DNA of 64,000 nucleotides, taken from assembly GCF_000002425.4 (NCBI RefSeq), contig NC_037269.1:8639444-8703443 (forward strand), read 5' to 3'. Positions 1-9,488 of the stretch are shown piece by piece. The stretch comes from Physcomitrium patens. Its lineage: Eukaryota; Streptophyta; Bryopsida; Funariales; Funariaceae. The translations under genes were made by a program, and so were the position numbers. A model generated the notes under the pieces. That model was not told the DNA's origin. It was given only the letters and a program-made list of their open reading frames with translations, and made no database searches. How positions within the stretch are numbered: the first letter of the stretch is position 1; the number at the start of each line of letters is the position of its first letter.

Positions 1-432
1 TAAAGATAAGAAAATTAGAGTTTTTTAAAAAAAATTAAATACAAGAAAGGCATTGATAAGAGTGAAGAAATCTTTATTCTTGCTTCTATATATATTATTT
101 AATTAGGAGCTATCTGGTGATATTCTATAGGACCTTTGATACATGTCTAATTTGCAAGATATGTGTCTTAACTTGCAAGGCAAGTTTCCAATATGTAGAT
201 TATATGATTAACTTGTACATTAAACTATCAATACATGCAACACCTAGCTAATTTGTTGGTGAAGTGTTCAACCTACCAATCACCTATAAATACATATAAA
301 GATGAAACCTTGTTTATCAAGCTTCTAAGAAGCTTATCTATAAGTTATTATTAAATTAATTAATTTTTAGTTTCTTCTATCTATTTATATTATCTATATA
401 ATTATTTGGATAGATATATATGTCCCATACTA
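1..432 (-). repeat. Partial 3' LTR of A0
   Basis: The segment matches the A1 LTR. It keeps the TATA-like run near 85-100 and the dyad next to it near 58-85, and ends at a degenerate copy of the family A LTR terminus near 421-432. The outer end lies beyond the window. Confidence 0.8.
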
Positions 433-439
433 TTACCTC

Positions 440-838
440 ACCTTCTAAAGACAAGTTTGATAAAGAATTGTAATCACATATTGATGAAATACAAGATACA
501 ACAAATTGTATTTGCTACATACTTTGATCTTTCTTTCCTTCAAAGATAGTTGATATGTCCTTTCAACTATCAATAATGTACCATTCCAAAGAAAAAAAAC
601 CACCTTGATATTGATTATTGTTAAGGCCTTTATAAATTCTTTCAAATAAAAGATTTGTAAGACAATTAAAAGTTACTCCTACCTCTAATAAGTCTCTTCC
701 AAGATTGTAATATCCAAGACATAGTATCTCGCTATCTATTTAAAGGAGAATATGTCATTCTTTAAGATCTTTATGTCTATTATGTCATTTTGAAGGTTGT
801 AACAATTATAATGTTAACAAACAAAAATACTTAAGTTG
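440..838 (-). pseudogene. Relic of chromovirus ORF3 in A0
   Basis: The minus strand is alignable by eye to ORF3 of A1 (1997-2419), in the same position between LTR and pol. It is no longer open through most of its length. It shows that ORF3 was already part of family A when this older copy inserted. Function is unknown; see the A1 ORF3 entry. Confidence 0.65.
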
Positions 839-843
839 AATCT

Positions 844-1417
844 TATAATCGTAGTTTGACTCGGACTCAAAACACCAAGATATTTGATCAGTATAGGTGG
901 GTTCGATCTCGGGGAAAGACTCGTTGTATGAATTGGATATGTTATGTCACAATTGATTATGTATTAATTATCTAAAACTTCCAAAGTTCTCTTCTTCATC
1001 TCAATTCAATCCCTTCACAATCTCTACAATCGTTCACTGCCCTGCAGCTACTCAATATCACTGACATTCTTGACATCTACAGGATGCTTAATTTCTTTCC
1101 ACAGTACTTCAATTCTCAATTCCTTTACCTTTACTCAATCTTCCAGTGCTACTATCACAATGCAATAATCTCTATTATTACAATTACACTTTCTTTTTCC
1201 AAATTAATTAATTCGAATTCATAATTTTTAATATCTCAATCACAGTTTCAGCAATCCTTTTCTTAAATCCAATACTAAAGAAAAACACAAAAGCAAAGAA
1301 AACAAAAAGATAGCTCCAAGCTTTACCCTGGCTCACGACTATCACAGTCTGGCCCCCATTCCTTCTTCCTCAACCTCTTTATCCTACCAAAATATGAATC
1401 GTCATTCAACAGATTCC
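844..1417 (-). repeat. 3' LTR of B1, outer part
   Basis: This is the part of the B1 3' LTR that lies left of the A1 insertion. It aligns with 16107-16680. The A1 target duplication ATTCC is at 1413-1417, and the LTR continues at 7762. The outer 5 bp flank (839-843) is AATCT, matching 16827-16831 at the other end of B1. Confidence 0.93.
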
Positions 1418-1955
1418 TGTCAAGGACAAGAACTCGATGAAAGCTAAAGAGTAAGTGAGACTTTTCTCAAAGAAATAAGACAAAATAGAAATATGTATAT
1501 TAAGAAAGAAATTGGAATGGCTATTGCCGAAATACAAGAAAACTAGAGACCCTTGAAACTAGACTAGAAGCAAGAAAGGAGTTGACAAGAGTGAAGAGGG
1601 CTTCACTCTTGCTTCTATATATACTATCTAATTAGAAGCCACATGGCGATGTTCTATAAGACCTCCAATATATGTTGACTTTCTAGGCCACATGCCTTTG
1701 CTTGCAAGGCAAGTTTTCTATGGATGGACCACGTAGTTAGCTTGTTCTTTAAGCTTCCAACATGTGTGGCACATGGCTAACTTGTTGACCAAGTTTCTAG
1801 CCTAAAAGTCAACTATAGACTCCTATAAAGTCAAAGTAGCGTCTATGAAGCTTCTAAGAAGCTACTCTAGAAGATATTACACAATTAACCTACTTTTATC
1901 TACTTTTACATACTTTTATCTATTCATATAGGTAATTATATGTATGTCCGTGATA
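1418..1955 (-). repeat. 3' LTR of A1
   Basis: 538 bp, aligned end to end with 7224-7761. It contains the TATA-like run and the 11 bp dyad with a 4 nt loop (about 1586-1611), and a shorter set of GAA/TTC repeats than the family C LTR. In the sense direction a purine-rich polypurine tract (about 1956-1973) lies just before it. Confidence 0.95.
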
Positions 1956-1973
1956 TTACCCCCCCTTCTAGGG
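1956..1973 (-). other. Polypurine tract of A1
   Basis: In the sense direction this is an A/G run with seven Gs directly before the 3' LTR. It is the expected position of the plus-strand primer in LTR retrotransposons. Confidence 0.8.
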
Positions 1974-1996
1974 ACGAGTTCTACGAGGAGCGGTGA

Positions 1997-2419
1997 TTAT
2001 ATATTGAGAAAATCTAATATGCGGCGAATTGTATTTGCTACATACTCTGATCTTTGTTCTCTTCGAAGATAGTTGATGGGTCCTCTTAGCCATCGATAGT
2101 GTCCCATTCCAGGGCGAGAAGACCACCCTGTTATTTGATCACTGTTGAGGCCTTCATAACTTTCTTCAAATAATACATTTGAAACACCATCAGGAGTCGT
2201 TCCTATCTCCAATAATATCACCAAACATCGAGAATCTCTTCCAAGGTCGTGATACCAAATGCGTTGTATCTCACCATCTATTCGAGGAAGAACATGTCGT
2301 TCTTGAGGGTCTTCATCTCGGTTGCGTCGTCTTGAAGGTTGTGACAATCGCAATGTCTCATCCGGTAAGTCAGCAAACGAAGGTTCTTGAATTGAATTCG
2401 CTGGTTGTTGGCTCTCCAT
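1997..2419 (-). CDS. ORF3 of A1, small arginine-rich protein of unknown function
   Basis: This is a 140-residue open frame lying 95 nt downstream of pol and about 40 nt before the 3' LTR. I do not recognise it as a known family. The N-terminal third is basic (SRRRxRDE, then HVLPR). The C-terminal half carries G-M-G-H-Y-R-W-L and a REQ motif. Both blocks are shared with the 108-residue ORF3 of family C (19403-19729, 46475-46801), which sits in the same place, so the frame is conserved between two diverged families. No signal peptide, membrane segment or zinc knuckle is visible. The stretch before the ATG is T-rich and ends in AG, so a spliced subgenomic mRNA is possible (inference). A regulatory or nucleic-acid-binding role would fit the basic patch but is not shown. 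Confidence 0.8.
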   Translation of the reverse strand: MESQQPANSIQEPSFADLPDETLRLSQPSRRRNRDEDPQERHVLPRIDGEIQRIWYHDLGRDSRCLVILLEIGTTPDGVSNVLFEESYEGLNSDQITGWSSRPGMGHYRWLRGPINYLRREQRSEYVANTIRRILDFLNI

Positions 2420-2513
2420 CTAATTAGCGTCACAAATGCAAAGAAGTTACAAACAAGGATAGGAAATTGAATGTTATCTTACCTCAATCTTGTCTCTTTT
2501 ATAAGAGAGGTTT

Positions 2514-5500
2514 TCATCTTGGTTTTGATGGATGTCGTTGATGAAAAACTTTGACTTTAGCTGATGCATTTGCTAGATTCCTGGATGGCTCCCATGTGCG
2601 CTCACTAATATCATATCCGCGCCAATGAACAAGATATTCCAGCTTATTTCGGCGCCGCCTTGAGTCTAATATCTCTTCTACCTCAAATTCTTCATTATTA
2701 TCTACTTCTATAGGAGGCGGTGGCATTTGTCTTCTTCCTTGTATATCCACTGTCTTATATGGTTCAAGAAGAGACACGTGGAATACAGGATGGATCTTCA
2801 TTGACTCCGGTAGATATAACCGATATGCAACTGGGTTGATCTGTTCAGAAACAGAAAAGGGGCCAAGCCTACGATAGTCCAATTTGTCACAAGGTCGAGT
2901 GGTCTTGATATTGCGACGAAGTAGCCATACCTTATCACCCACGTTGACTTGTGGTTGCTCTTTACGATATACATCTGCATTTATCTTTTGTCGTTCTTGA
3001 GCTTTCTTCAACTGCGCCTTCATTATTGCATGTAACTCTGACAACCGATTTGCCATATCTTCTGCTGCAGGATTATCAACTTTTGAAAAATCAAAAGTAT
3101 CAAGTCGTGGATGATAGCCATAATTGGCAAAGAAAGGTGTTTGTTGCGTGGAGGAATGTACTGTATTATTATAAGCAAACTCTGCCAATGGCAGAAGGAT
3201 TGTCCAATCATCTTGTTGGTAGTTGATGGTACACCTTAAATACTGTTCCAAGACTTGGTTTACGCGCTCTGTTTGTCCATCAGTTTGAGGATGAAAAGCT
3301 GAAGATAGCTTTATGTCCACTTTTAAAATCTTGAAAAGAGTCCTCCAGAATCTCGATACAAATTGAGTTCCCCTATCCGATATGATATCTTTAGGTAATC
3401 CATGATAGCGATAGATATTATCAATGAAAAGCTTAGCTGTTTCTTCACCTGTGATAGATTTTGTACATGGCATAAAATGTGCCATCTTGGTGAAACGATC
3501 TACTATCACAAATATAGAATCATAAGATCTTGAGTTTGGAAGATCTGTGATGAAATCCATAGAAACAGAAGACCATGGTTGTTCTGGTATAAGTAATGGC
3601 TGAAGAAGTCCGTAAGGTCGATGTCGAGGAATTTTTGATCTTGAACAAATATCACATGATTGTACAAAGTCTTTGACTGACTTCCACATTTGTGGCCACC
3701 AAAAATCTCTTGATATGAGTTCCAGAGTCTTATTATATCCAAAGTGACCTGCTGCTAGAAAGTCATGACGTGCTTGAAGAACACGCAAACGTGCTTTTCC
3801 TTCTGGAACATATAGGCGTCCTTCAAAATATAATAGATTATTCTTGAACTCGAACTTAGAAGAATCATGAGACTTGGAAGAATTATTCTCGATATCATGA
3901 ACAAGAGGGTCTGAGGACATACTGGACTGGATTTGCTTGAGAAAAGTTGAATCAACAGTCAGTGTTGATTTCACTGCTCGGAGATGAAATTGCTCCGGTT
4001 TCAAGAGGACCGTTCTTTGTTGCTCAAAAGCTGTATCTCCTTCTCTTGGTGCAAAATAAGAACGTCTAGACAGGGCATCGGACAAACCTTGTTGTTTTCC
4101 TGGCCGATAAGTGATAATGAAGTCGAATCTTGACAAAGACATACTCCAACGAGCTTGACGACGATTCAACACGCGTGCTGACATGAAATACTCGAGGTTC
4201 TTGTGATCTGTATACACAGTGACTGGACTAGAAGCACCTTCTAGATAATGACGCCATTCTTGAAAAGAATCCACGATTGCAAGAAGTTCTTTATCGTGGA
4301 TCTCATAATTGATCTCGGCTGCTGAGAATTTTCTTGAATGAAAAGCTATAGGATGAAGTTTGTCATCTGTTCCCATTTGTGATAAAACTGCACCCAAGGC
4401 AAAATCCGATGCGTCTGTTTCCATAAAAAATACCTTGGAAAAGTCAACACGATATAAGACTGGTGCAGAGACAAACGATGTCTTCAAGGCTTCAAATGCT
4501 GCTTCCGCTTCTTGATTCCATTGGAATTTATCTTTACTAGTCAAGCGTGTAAGTGGAGCTGCAACTCGTGAGAAGTCTTTGATGAAGATCCGATAGTAAT
4601 TGGCAAATCCCAAGAAACATTGGACATCTCTTACAGTCTTTGGAATCTTCCAATCCATGATTGTTTGGACTTTCTTAGAATCTATCATAAGACCATCATT
4701 TCAAATGATGTGTCCTAAAAAGTCAACTTGAGTAGTGTGAAATACACACTTTTCCATCTTGGCGTATAATCCTGCATCTCTAAGTTTTTGTAATACTTGA
4801 CGAACATGTATTTCATGTTCTTCAACATTCTTAGAATAAATCAGGATATCGTCTAGGTAGCAGACGACAAAATTGTCTAAGAATTCACGAAATACATCAT
4901 TCATGAGATGTTGAAAAGCAGCTGGTGCATTCGTGAGTCCAAAAGGCATGACATTGTATTCAAAGTGTCCGTACCTGGTTCGAAACGCAGTCTTCCATTC
5001 ATCTCCTTCTTTGATCCGTACTAGATTATATGCTCCTCTTAGATCTATTTTTGTATAGATCTTAGCTTGATTTAACTAGTCAAGGAGTCCTGATATCAAA
5101 GGTAATGGATACCTGTTCTTGATTGTGATCTTGTTGAGTCCTCGATAGTCAACACACATTCGTAAAGATCCATCTTTTTTCTTTACGAATAAAATTGGAG
5201 CTCCTGCTGGAGATTTTGAATGGCGTATGAAATTCTTCGCTAAATTCTCGTCAATATATGTCTTGAGTTCAGCCAACTCATGTTGCGATAAACTGTAAAT
5301 TGGTCCAAATGGTGGCTGAGTTCCTTGAGATCGATTGAACAATCGTATGGGCGATGCTCAGGAAGAATATCTGCATTCTTTTTCTCAAAAACATCTTGAT
5401 AATTCTGATATTGACTTGGAATGCGACTTGAAGTCTTTACGCTTTTAGAAATAGGTGCAGTATAAATAGCAAAAGTTGATCCTTCTTTTGCTGCGTGTAT

Positions 5501-5998
5501 AAATGCTTTTGCACCTATAAGTGCGGGTTTTACTATACTAGACTCATGGTTTTTTACTTAATTAATAGAACTATTACTAATGCTCTGAGGAAAATCAAGT
5601 TTATGAGAAATCCAATCTATTCGAGGATTATACTTTTCTAACCATGATAAGCCTAAAATTACTGGATTAGAGGGAGATCTAATTATATTAAAAATTATGC
5701 AACTACTATGACCATTTATTACTACATCTACAGGAAGTGTTTCGTGAGTTACATCTCCAAAAGACAACGGACGACCATCTATGACTTCTACGTGTACAGG
5801 TTTATTTTTTTGTATTAATGATATTCTATGACATCTAGCAAATTCTTCATCTAAAAAACAAGCTGAGGCTCTTGAATCTATCAAGGCAGAGGCTTTGTAA
5901 TTATTAGGTCCTAAACGCACATCTATTATAAAACAAGGAGATGGTTCTGAGGAGAGGATAGGACCTTCATTAGAAGTTGTACAAGATTCCAGCCGCAC
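2514..5998 (-). pseudogene. pol of A1: PR-RT-RNaseH-INT-chromodomain
   Basis: Domains in sense order: aspartic protease near 5960-5600 (motif ALIDS), reverse transcriptase near 5340-4700 (VDYRGLN, then [13 protein letters not shown] and YLDDILIYS), RNase H near 4430-4080 (ETDASDFALGAVLSQ), integrase zinc region near 3770-3640 (HFGYNKT ... CDICSR), integrase core near 3555-3200 (MDFITDLP, SDRGTQF, GQTERVNQ) and a C-terminal chromodomain near 2690-2540 (EYLVHWRGY ... TWEP). The polyprotein would copy the RNA and integrate the cDNA; chromodomains of this kind are known to direct integration to heterochromatin. Roughly three or four breaks interrupt it, so it is a fossil. gag and pol are separate frames only 5 nt apart. 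Confidence 0.92.
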
Positions 5999-6003
5999 GG
6001 TCC

Positions 6004-7011
6004 CTATTGTAGCTGGACGTACTCGTTTTTCGACATACTGTCTTCTTTGACAGCTGTACTCCTCATTTTGTAGTTACGTCGCTTCTTTTGACAATGTTGA
6101 GCAGTGTGCTTAGGTTCTCCACAATATAAGCACAATCCTTCTTGTCGACGACGAGACTTTTCTTGCTCAGTAAGAGGTTTGAAACGTACCGCATCAATTT
6201 GCATATCCTCTACTTCTGAAGGTATGTGTTGAGGAGACGTCGGTGTTGCCATTGAATTGTAGTAACGTTGAGGCCTACTTGTGCGACTCTTGGATCGAAA
6301 TTCAAAAAGTCGATTGTCGCACTTCACAACAAAGTCAATTGCTTGACTCAATGTTTGAGGATCAGGTAAATTAAGCATCAATTTCTTTACCTCATATTGT
6401 AATCCGTAGAGAAATTGACTCACAAGTGCGGCATCATCCCACTTGATATCAGTTGCAAGTTGTCGAAATTGTGAAGCATATAGTATTACTGATCGATTGC
6501 CTTGTCGCAAAATACGGATCTTGTTGGTTGCAACACGAATTGCATCATGTTCTCCAAACATGGATCGAAACTCCGCCAAAAAAGCCTCCAGATTATCCAA
6601 TATTGGATCTCGTCGTTCAAGAAAAGATGAAAACCATGACAATGCTGAACCTGAAAGAAGTGTACCAATGAATCTAACTTGTGACCCTGGAGTTGGATAG
6701 CTCTGGGGTTGAAGTTCAATCACTAGTTGGACCTGATTGATGAATCCTCGAAACTTGGATCTGGTACCATCAAACTTCTCGGGCAAGGCCACTCTCGGTT
6801 CTCTAACACTCGAAGGGTGTTCCATTCTGGGAGAAGGGACATGGTTTGGTGCAGATGTTGAAGCAGCCCCAATCATCTCTATATCTTCACTTCCTACCAT
6901 TCTTGTTACTCCTTGTGGTGGTAAATTGAGTTGATGCATCGCAAGCATTAACTCCCTCAATTGTTCTTGCATCTGTGCCATTGCACTCTTCATTTCAACA
7001 AGCTCTGCCAT
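6004..7011 (-). CDS. gag of A1
   Basis: This 335-residue open frame has a helical N-terminus rich in M, Q, E and L, a central Ty3-type capsid region (RFIGTLLSGSALSWF ... FLYGLQYEVK) and one CCHC zinc knuckle (CLYCGEPKHTAQHC) near the C-terminus. Gag packages the genomic RNA into virus-like particles in the cytoplasm. It is the first frame after the leader and its ATG is the first good start after 7223. It is homologous to the family C gag (24348, 50735 and 62308 starts). The frame looks whole. Confidence 0.92.
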   Translation of the reverse strand: MAELVEMKSAMAQMQEQLRELMLAMHQLNLPPQGVTRMVGSEDIEMIGAASTSAPNHVPSPRMEHPSSVREPRVALPEKFDGTRSKFRGFINQVQLVIELQPQSYPTPGSQVRFIGTLLSGSALSWFSSFLERRDPILDNLEAFLAEFRSMFGEHDAIRVATNKIRILRQGNRSVILYASQFRQLATDIKWDDAALVSQFLYGLQYEVKKLMLNLPDPQTLSQAIDFVVKCDNRLFEFRSKSRTSRPQRYYNSMATPTSPQHIPSEVEDMQIDAVRFKPLTEQEKSRRRQEGLCLYCGEPKHTAQHCQKKRRNYKMRSTAVKEDSMSKNEYVQLQ

Positions 7012-7223
7012 AGTAGCACTTAGAAAAGAGAAGATGTCTAATAACGCTCAAAACAAATAGAAGAGAGGAATTGATAACAAAGAAAATACTAAGAACAATA
7101 TCAGTTTAAAAGAGGGTAATCCGCAACTTCTAATGCGCTTATGTCTTATCAAGAAAAAGGGGTAATCCACTCTTAATCAAGAAAAGACAAAGCTCTCATA
7201 TTGTAAGTGTACTCTTGTCAATC
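7012..7223 (-). promoter_or_regulatory. 5' leader of A1 with GGATTACC-loop hairpins
   Basis: This is non-coding RNA leader between 5' LTR and gag. Two copies of a loop reading GGATTACC in the sense direction are flanked by short inverted arms (7106-7133, and about 7153-7176). The same arrangement occurs four times in family C leaders. The self-primer site is at 7211-7221. A role in RNA packaging or dimerisation is inference. Confidence 0.65.
7211..7221 (-). promoter_or_regulatory. Self-priming primer-binding site of A1
   Basis: In the sense direction the 11-mer TTGACAAGAGT begins 2 nt after the 5' LTR. It is the exact reverse complement of the 11 nt at the predicted RNA 5' end (7388-7398). 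This is the arrangement known for the Tf1/sushi group, where the mRNA 5' end folds back to prime reverse transcription. No tRNA-complementary site directly adjoins the LTR. Confidence 0.82.
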
Positions 7224-7761
7224 TGTCAAGGATAAGAACTCGATGAAAGCTAAAGAGTAAGTGAGACTTTTTTCAAAGAAATAAGACAAAATAGAAATAT
7301 GTATATTAAGAAAGAAATTAGAATGGCTATTGCCGAAATACAAGAAAACTAGAGACCCTTGAAACTAGACTAGAAGCAAGAAAGGAGTTGACAAGAGTGA
7401 AGAGGGCTTCACTCTTGCCTCTATATATACTATCTAACTAGAAGCCACATGGCGATGTTCTATAAGACCTCCAATATATGTTGACTTTCTAGGCCACATG
7501 CCTTTGCTTGCAAGGCAAGTTTTCTATGGATGGACCACGTAGTTAGCTTGTTCTTTAAGCTTCCAACATGTGTGGCACATGGCTAACTTGTTGACCAAGT
7601 TTCTAGCCTAAAAGTCAACTATAGACTCCTATAAAGTCAAAGCAGCATCTATGAAGCTTCTAAGAAGCTTCTCTAGAAGATATTACACAATTAACCTACT
7701 TTTATCTACTTTTATATACTTTTATCTATTCATATAGGTAATTATATGTATGTCCGTGACA
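7224..7761 (-). repeat. 5' LTR of A1
   Basis: 538 bp with TG...CA ends and flank ATTCC at 7762-7766. In the sense direction U3 is about 363 bp and R plus U5 about 175 bp if the RNA starts at 7398, 31 nt after the start of the TATA box (7429-7422). Confidence 0.95.
7388..7429 (-). promoter_or_regulatory. A1 TATA box, U3/R dyad and predicted RNA start
   Basis: The TATA box is at 7422-7429 in the sense direction. A perfect 11 bp dyad with a 4 nt loop (7392-7417) follows 12 nt from the start of the TATA box. The predicted RNA 5' end, ACTCTTGTCAA, occupies 7398-7388 and is complementary to the primer-binding site at 7211-7221. Confidence 0.75.
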
Positions 7762-7912
7762 ATTCCACAGGTTGTGAAATTTTGGCTTCTTAACTGCATA
7801 TGTTCCTAACTTCCTACTATTAACAACTAATCGAACTAACCATTCATCTAAATCCCAACATTACTACTATTTAACCGATAACGAACCAGAAAAGTCATTT
7901 ATACATTTTACA
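7762..7912 (-). repeat. 3' LTR of B1, inner part
   Basis: This aligns with 16681-16826 and resumes the LTR interrupted at 1417. It ends in ACA, and in the sense direction is preceded by the purine-rich tract AGGAGTGGGGCTA (7913-7925). Confidence 0.93.
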
Positions 7913-7926
7913 TAGCCCCACTCCTT
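7913..7926 (-). other. Polypurine tract of B1
   Basis: In the sense direction this purine-rich run abuts the 3' LTR. B2 has the near-identical tract at 38282-38295. Confidence 0.75.
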
Positions 7927-7964
7927 ACTGTGCAGCGTCCTCGCAAATCACCTTGTACTACGTT

Positions 7965-9488
7965 TTACAATAACACCACATCATTGGCTTCCTCCAATGT
8001 CTGAACCTCTAGTCCGCCTTGGTCCGTTTCATCATTTCCATAAGTGAGATTGGTTTTGACTTCTTGAGCTTCTTCTCCAACTCCCTCTCCTACTTGCTCT
8101 CTGTTCAATAAAGCTGTCAAGTCCTCGTTAAGTGCTCCCAATTCCCGAACCTGAGACTCCAAAAGCACAATTTGGGTGTCTCGCTCTTTCAGCTGCTCCT
8201 CCACGGCATGCACCTGTTTTTCTAATTTCCGTAAAGATGTACTTGCTGGATTGACCTCTCCTTGCTGCGTGGTAACTGTAATCATTTCTGCCTCCAATTC
8301 GGCAATCCTTCTCTTCAATTGCTTGTTCTCCAACTTCGAGCTCTCCGATTGTCTCCAAAAATCGTCCTTCAATTTGGATCTCTCGGCTTCCAATTCCGCC
8401 ACCCTATTCTTCTCCTCCTGGTATTGGTTCCGCAACTCCATACACTCCTGCTTGGTAAGCTCCATCAGACTCTTTGCCAACTTGTTCTCCTTGGCCCATT
8501 CCGCTAGGGTCTCCTTGAATTGGTGCTCTAATCTTGAATATTTGAGAGTGTCCGTTACTGAAGCACGTTGTAAATCCCCAATCTTCTTCTTCTGATCCTC
8601 AATGATCTTGTCCTTCTCCTCCAGTACTTGTCTAAGGCTGAATTCATTGTCCATTTTTTCAACGGCAATCTGTAATTGAGTAATTTGTGCTGAGATTAAC
8701 TCCTTGAGTTCTCTTGCCTGCTGGCCAGCTCCTGATAAACCTACCCGTTGATAATACTCTACCAGTACTCGTGGAGTAATGGCCATATTGGTACTGGGAC
8801 GACCCAATTCTCTAGATGACGAGCTGACATTGATCCGTTCGCAATTTCTAGCTTGGTTGCACTCTACTATCGCCACTTCCTCGACTTGTTTTGATGGCAA
8901 TGGCGTTGACTCTACTCTTGTCTCTGTTGCTACAGCGTCTAGTCTCTCCACCATTGAAGGTTGCTTCAGTTGATATCTAATTGCTTCACACACGTAGTTG
9001 GAGCATAACATCGTGGTAACCTTCCCTGTTTTTCTTTTCACGTCCAATTCCGCATGGATTTTGGTCGCAACATATGCTGCCCAGTTGAAGACCATCCCCT
9101 CCAGCGTCGCAATTACTGAAAACAATAAACTCCTTGCCATATACGTCGAATGTCGGTTCAGCCTTAATCGCTTCTGCACAAACCGCATCCATTCTCTTAG
9201 CTCCAGCATAAGTGCATCCGCTGTCTTCCACCCTTGATTTTTCTCGAACGCTTCATTTTCCGACTTAAAGTACTTGCTTGGAACAAAATCAGACTCCAAG
9301 TCTCCCGATACCGGTAGCTCACCCATGAGAAGATATAGAACCTTGTTCAACGTCACCTCATCTATACCAATAATTCTCCCATGAACCACATTGGATCCGT
9401 CTTCCGGATCATAATTCATCACATATTTTGTTAACAATGCTATATCTATTGGTGGTAGCCTCTGCGAAAACTTCAGAAATCCATACAT
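7965..9488 (-). CDS. 3' ORF of B1, globular head plus long coiled coil, function unknown
   Basis: This 507-residue open frame lies 3' of integrase, the place where Athila and some other plant elements carry an env-like gene. Residues 1-170 form a compact, Trp-rich globular region (WMRFVQKRL, GMVFNWAAYVATKI) that loosely recalls the plant transposon-protein domain seen in Athila-like ORFs (inference from memory). Residues from about 250 to 480 are heptad-rich with alternating L, E, K and R, typical of a long coiled coil. No signal peptide or membrane span is visible, so it does not look like an envelope. The homologues in B2 (38400-39840) and B0 (59530-60890) keep the same head-plus-coil layout. 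The similarity with B2 starts upstream of this ATG, so the true start may be further 5'. Confidence 0.75.
   Translation of the reverse strand: MYGFLKFSQRLPPIDIALLTKYVMNYDPEDGSNVVHGRIIGIDEVTLNKVLYLLMGELPVSGDLESDFVPSKYFKSENEAFEKNQGWKTADALMLELREWMRFVQKRLRLNRHSTYMARSLLFSVIATLEGMVFNWAAYVATKIHAELDVKRKTGKVTTMLCSNYVCEAIRYQLKQPSMVERLDAVATETRVESTPLPSKQVEEVAIVECNQARNCERINVSSSSRELGRPSTNMAITPRVLVEYYQRVGLSGAGQQARELKELISAQITQLQIAVEKMDNEFSLRQVLEEKDKIIEDQKKKIGDLQRASVTDTLKYSRLEHQFKETLAEWAKENKLAKSLMELTKQECMELRNQYQEEKNRVAELEAERSKLKDDFWRQSESSKLENKQLKRRIAELEAEMITVTTQQGEVNPASTSLRKLEKQVHAVEEQLKERDTQIVLLESQVRELGALNEDLTALLNREQVGEGVGEEAQEVKTNLTYGNDETDQGGLEVQTLEEANDVVLL

Larger units (their letters stand above)
1..843 (-). 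mobile_element. A0, old family A chromovirus, 3' part (continues off the left edge)
   Basis: This is a decayed copy of family A. It holds a partial 3' LTR and the ORF3 region, in the same order as in A1. The sequence is alignable by eye to A1 1560-2440, but many C and G positions have become T and A. It stops at 843, where B1 is inserted, and resumes at 16827 after the AATCT target duplication (839-843 and 16827-16831). It is heavily broken, with tens of changes, and it is the oldest layer of the left nest. Confidence 0.85.
1418..7761 (-). mobile_element. A1, family A chromovirus inserted in the 3' LTR of B1
   Basis: This 6344 bp element has two 538 bp LTRs with TG...CA ends and a 5 bp target duplication ATTCC (1413-1417 and 7762-7766). 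Sense order: LTR, leader, gag, pol with a chromodomain, ORF3, LTR. The LTRs differ at about 10 positions (about 1.9 percent, hand count), less than the LTRs of B1 that it interrupts, which agrees with the nesting order. gag and ORF3 look open; pol has roughly three or four breaks. It resembles Tcn1-like chromoviruses; the family assignment is from motifs only. Confidence 0.95.

Noticed and set aside
880-920. GGGTTCGATC near the U5 end of the B1 LTR, like a tRNA T-arm or B box
   Set aside because: The rest of a tRNA fold is missing and the word is altered in B2, so no tRNA or SINE is called.
2530-2690. Host chromodomain gene
   Set aside because: It is the C-terminal domain of the A1 integrase in the same frame as INT.
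8176-8595. 139-residue plus-strand frame rich in Ser, Leu and Phe
   Set aside because: It is the antisense shadow of the coiled-coil 3' ORF of B1.
7965-9488. Env-like gene in family B
   Set aside because: The position fits, but there is no signal peptide or membrane segment, and the long coiled coil plus soluble head does not look like a plant env-like protein.
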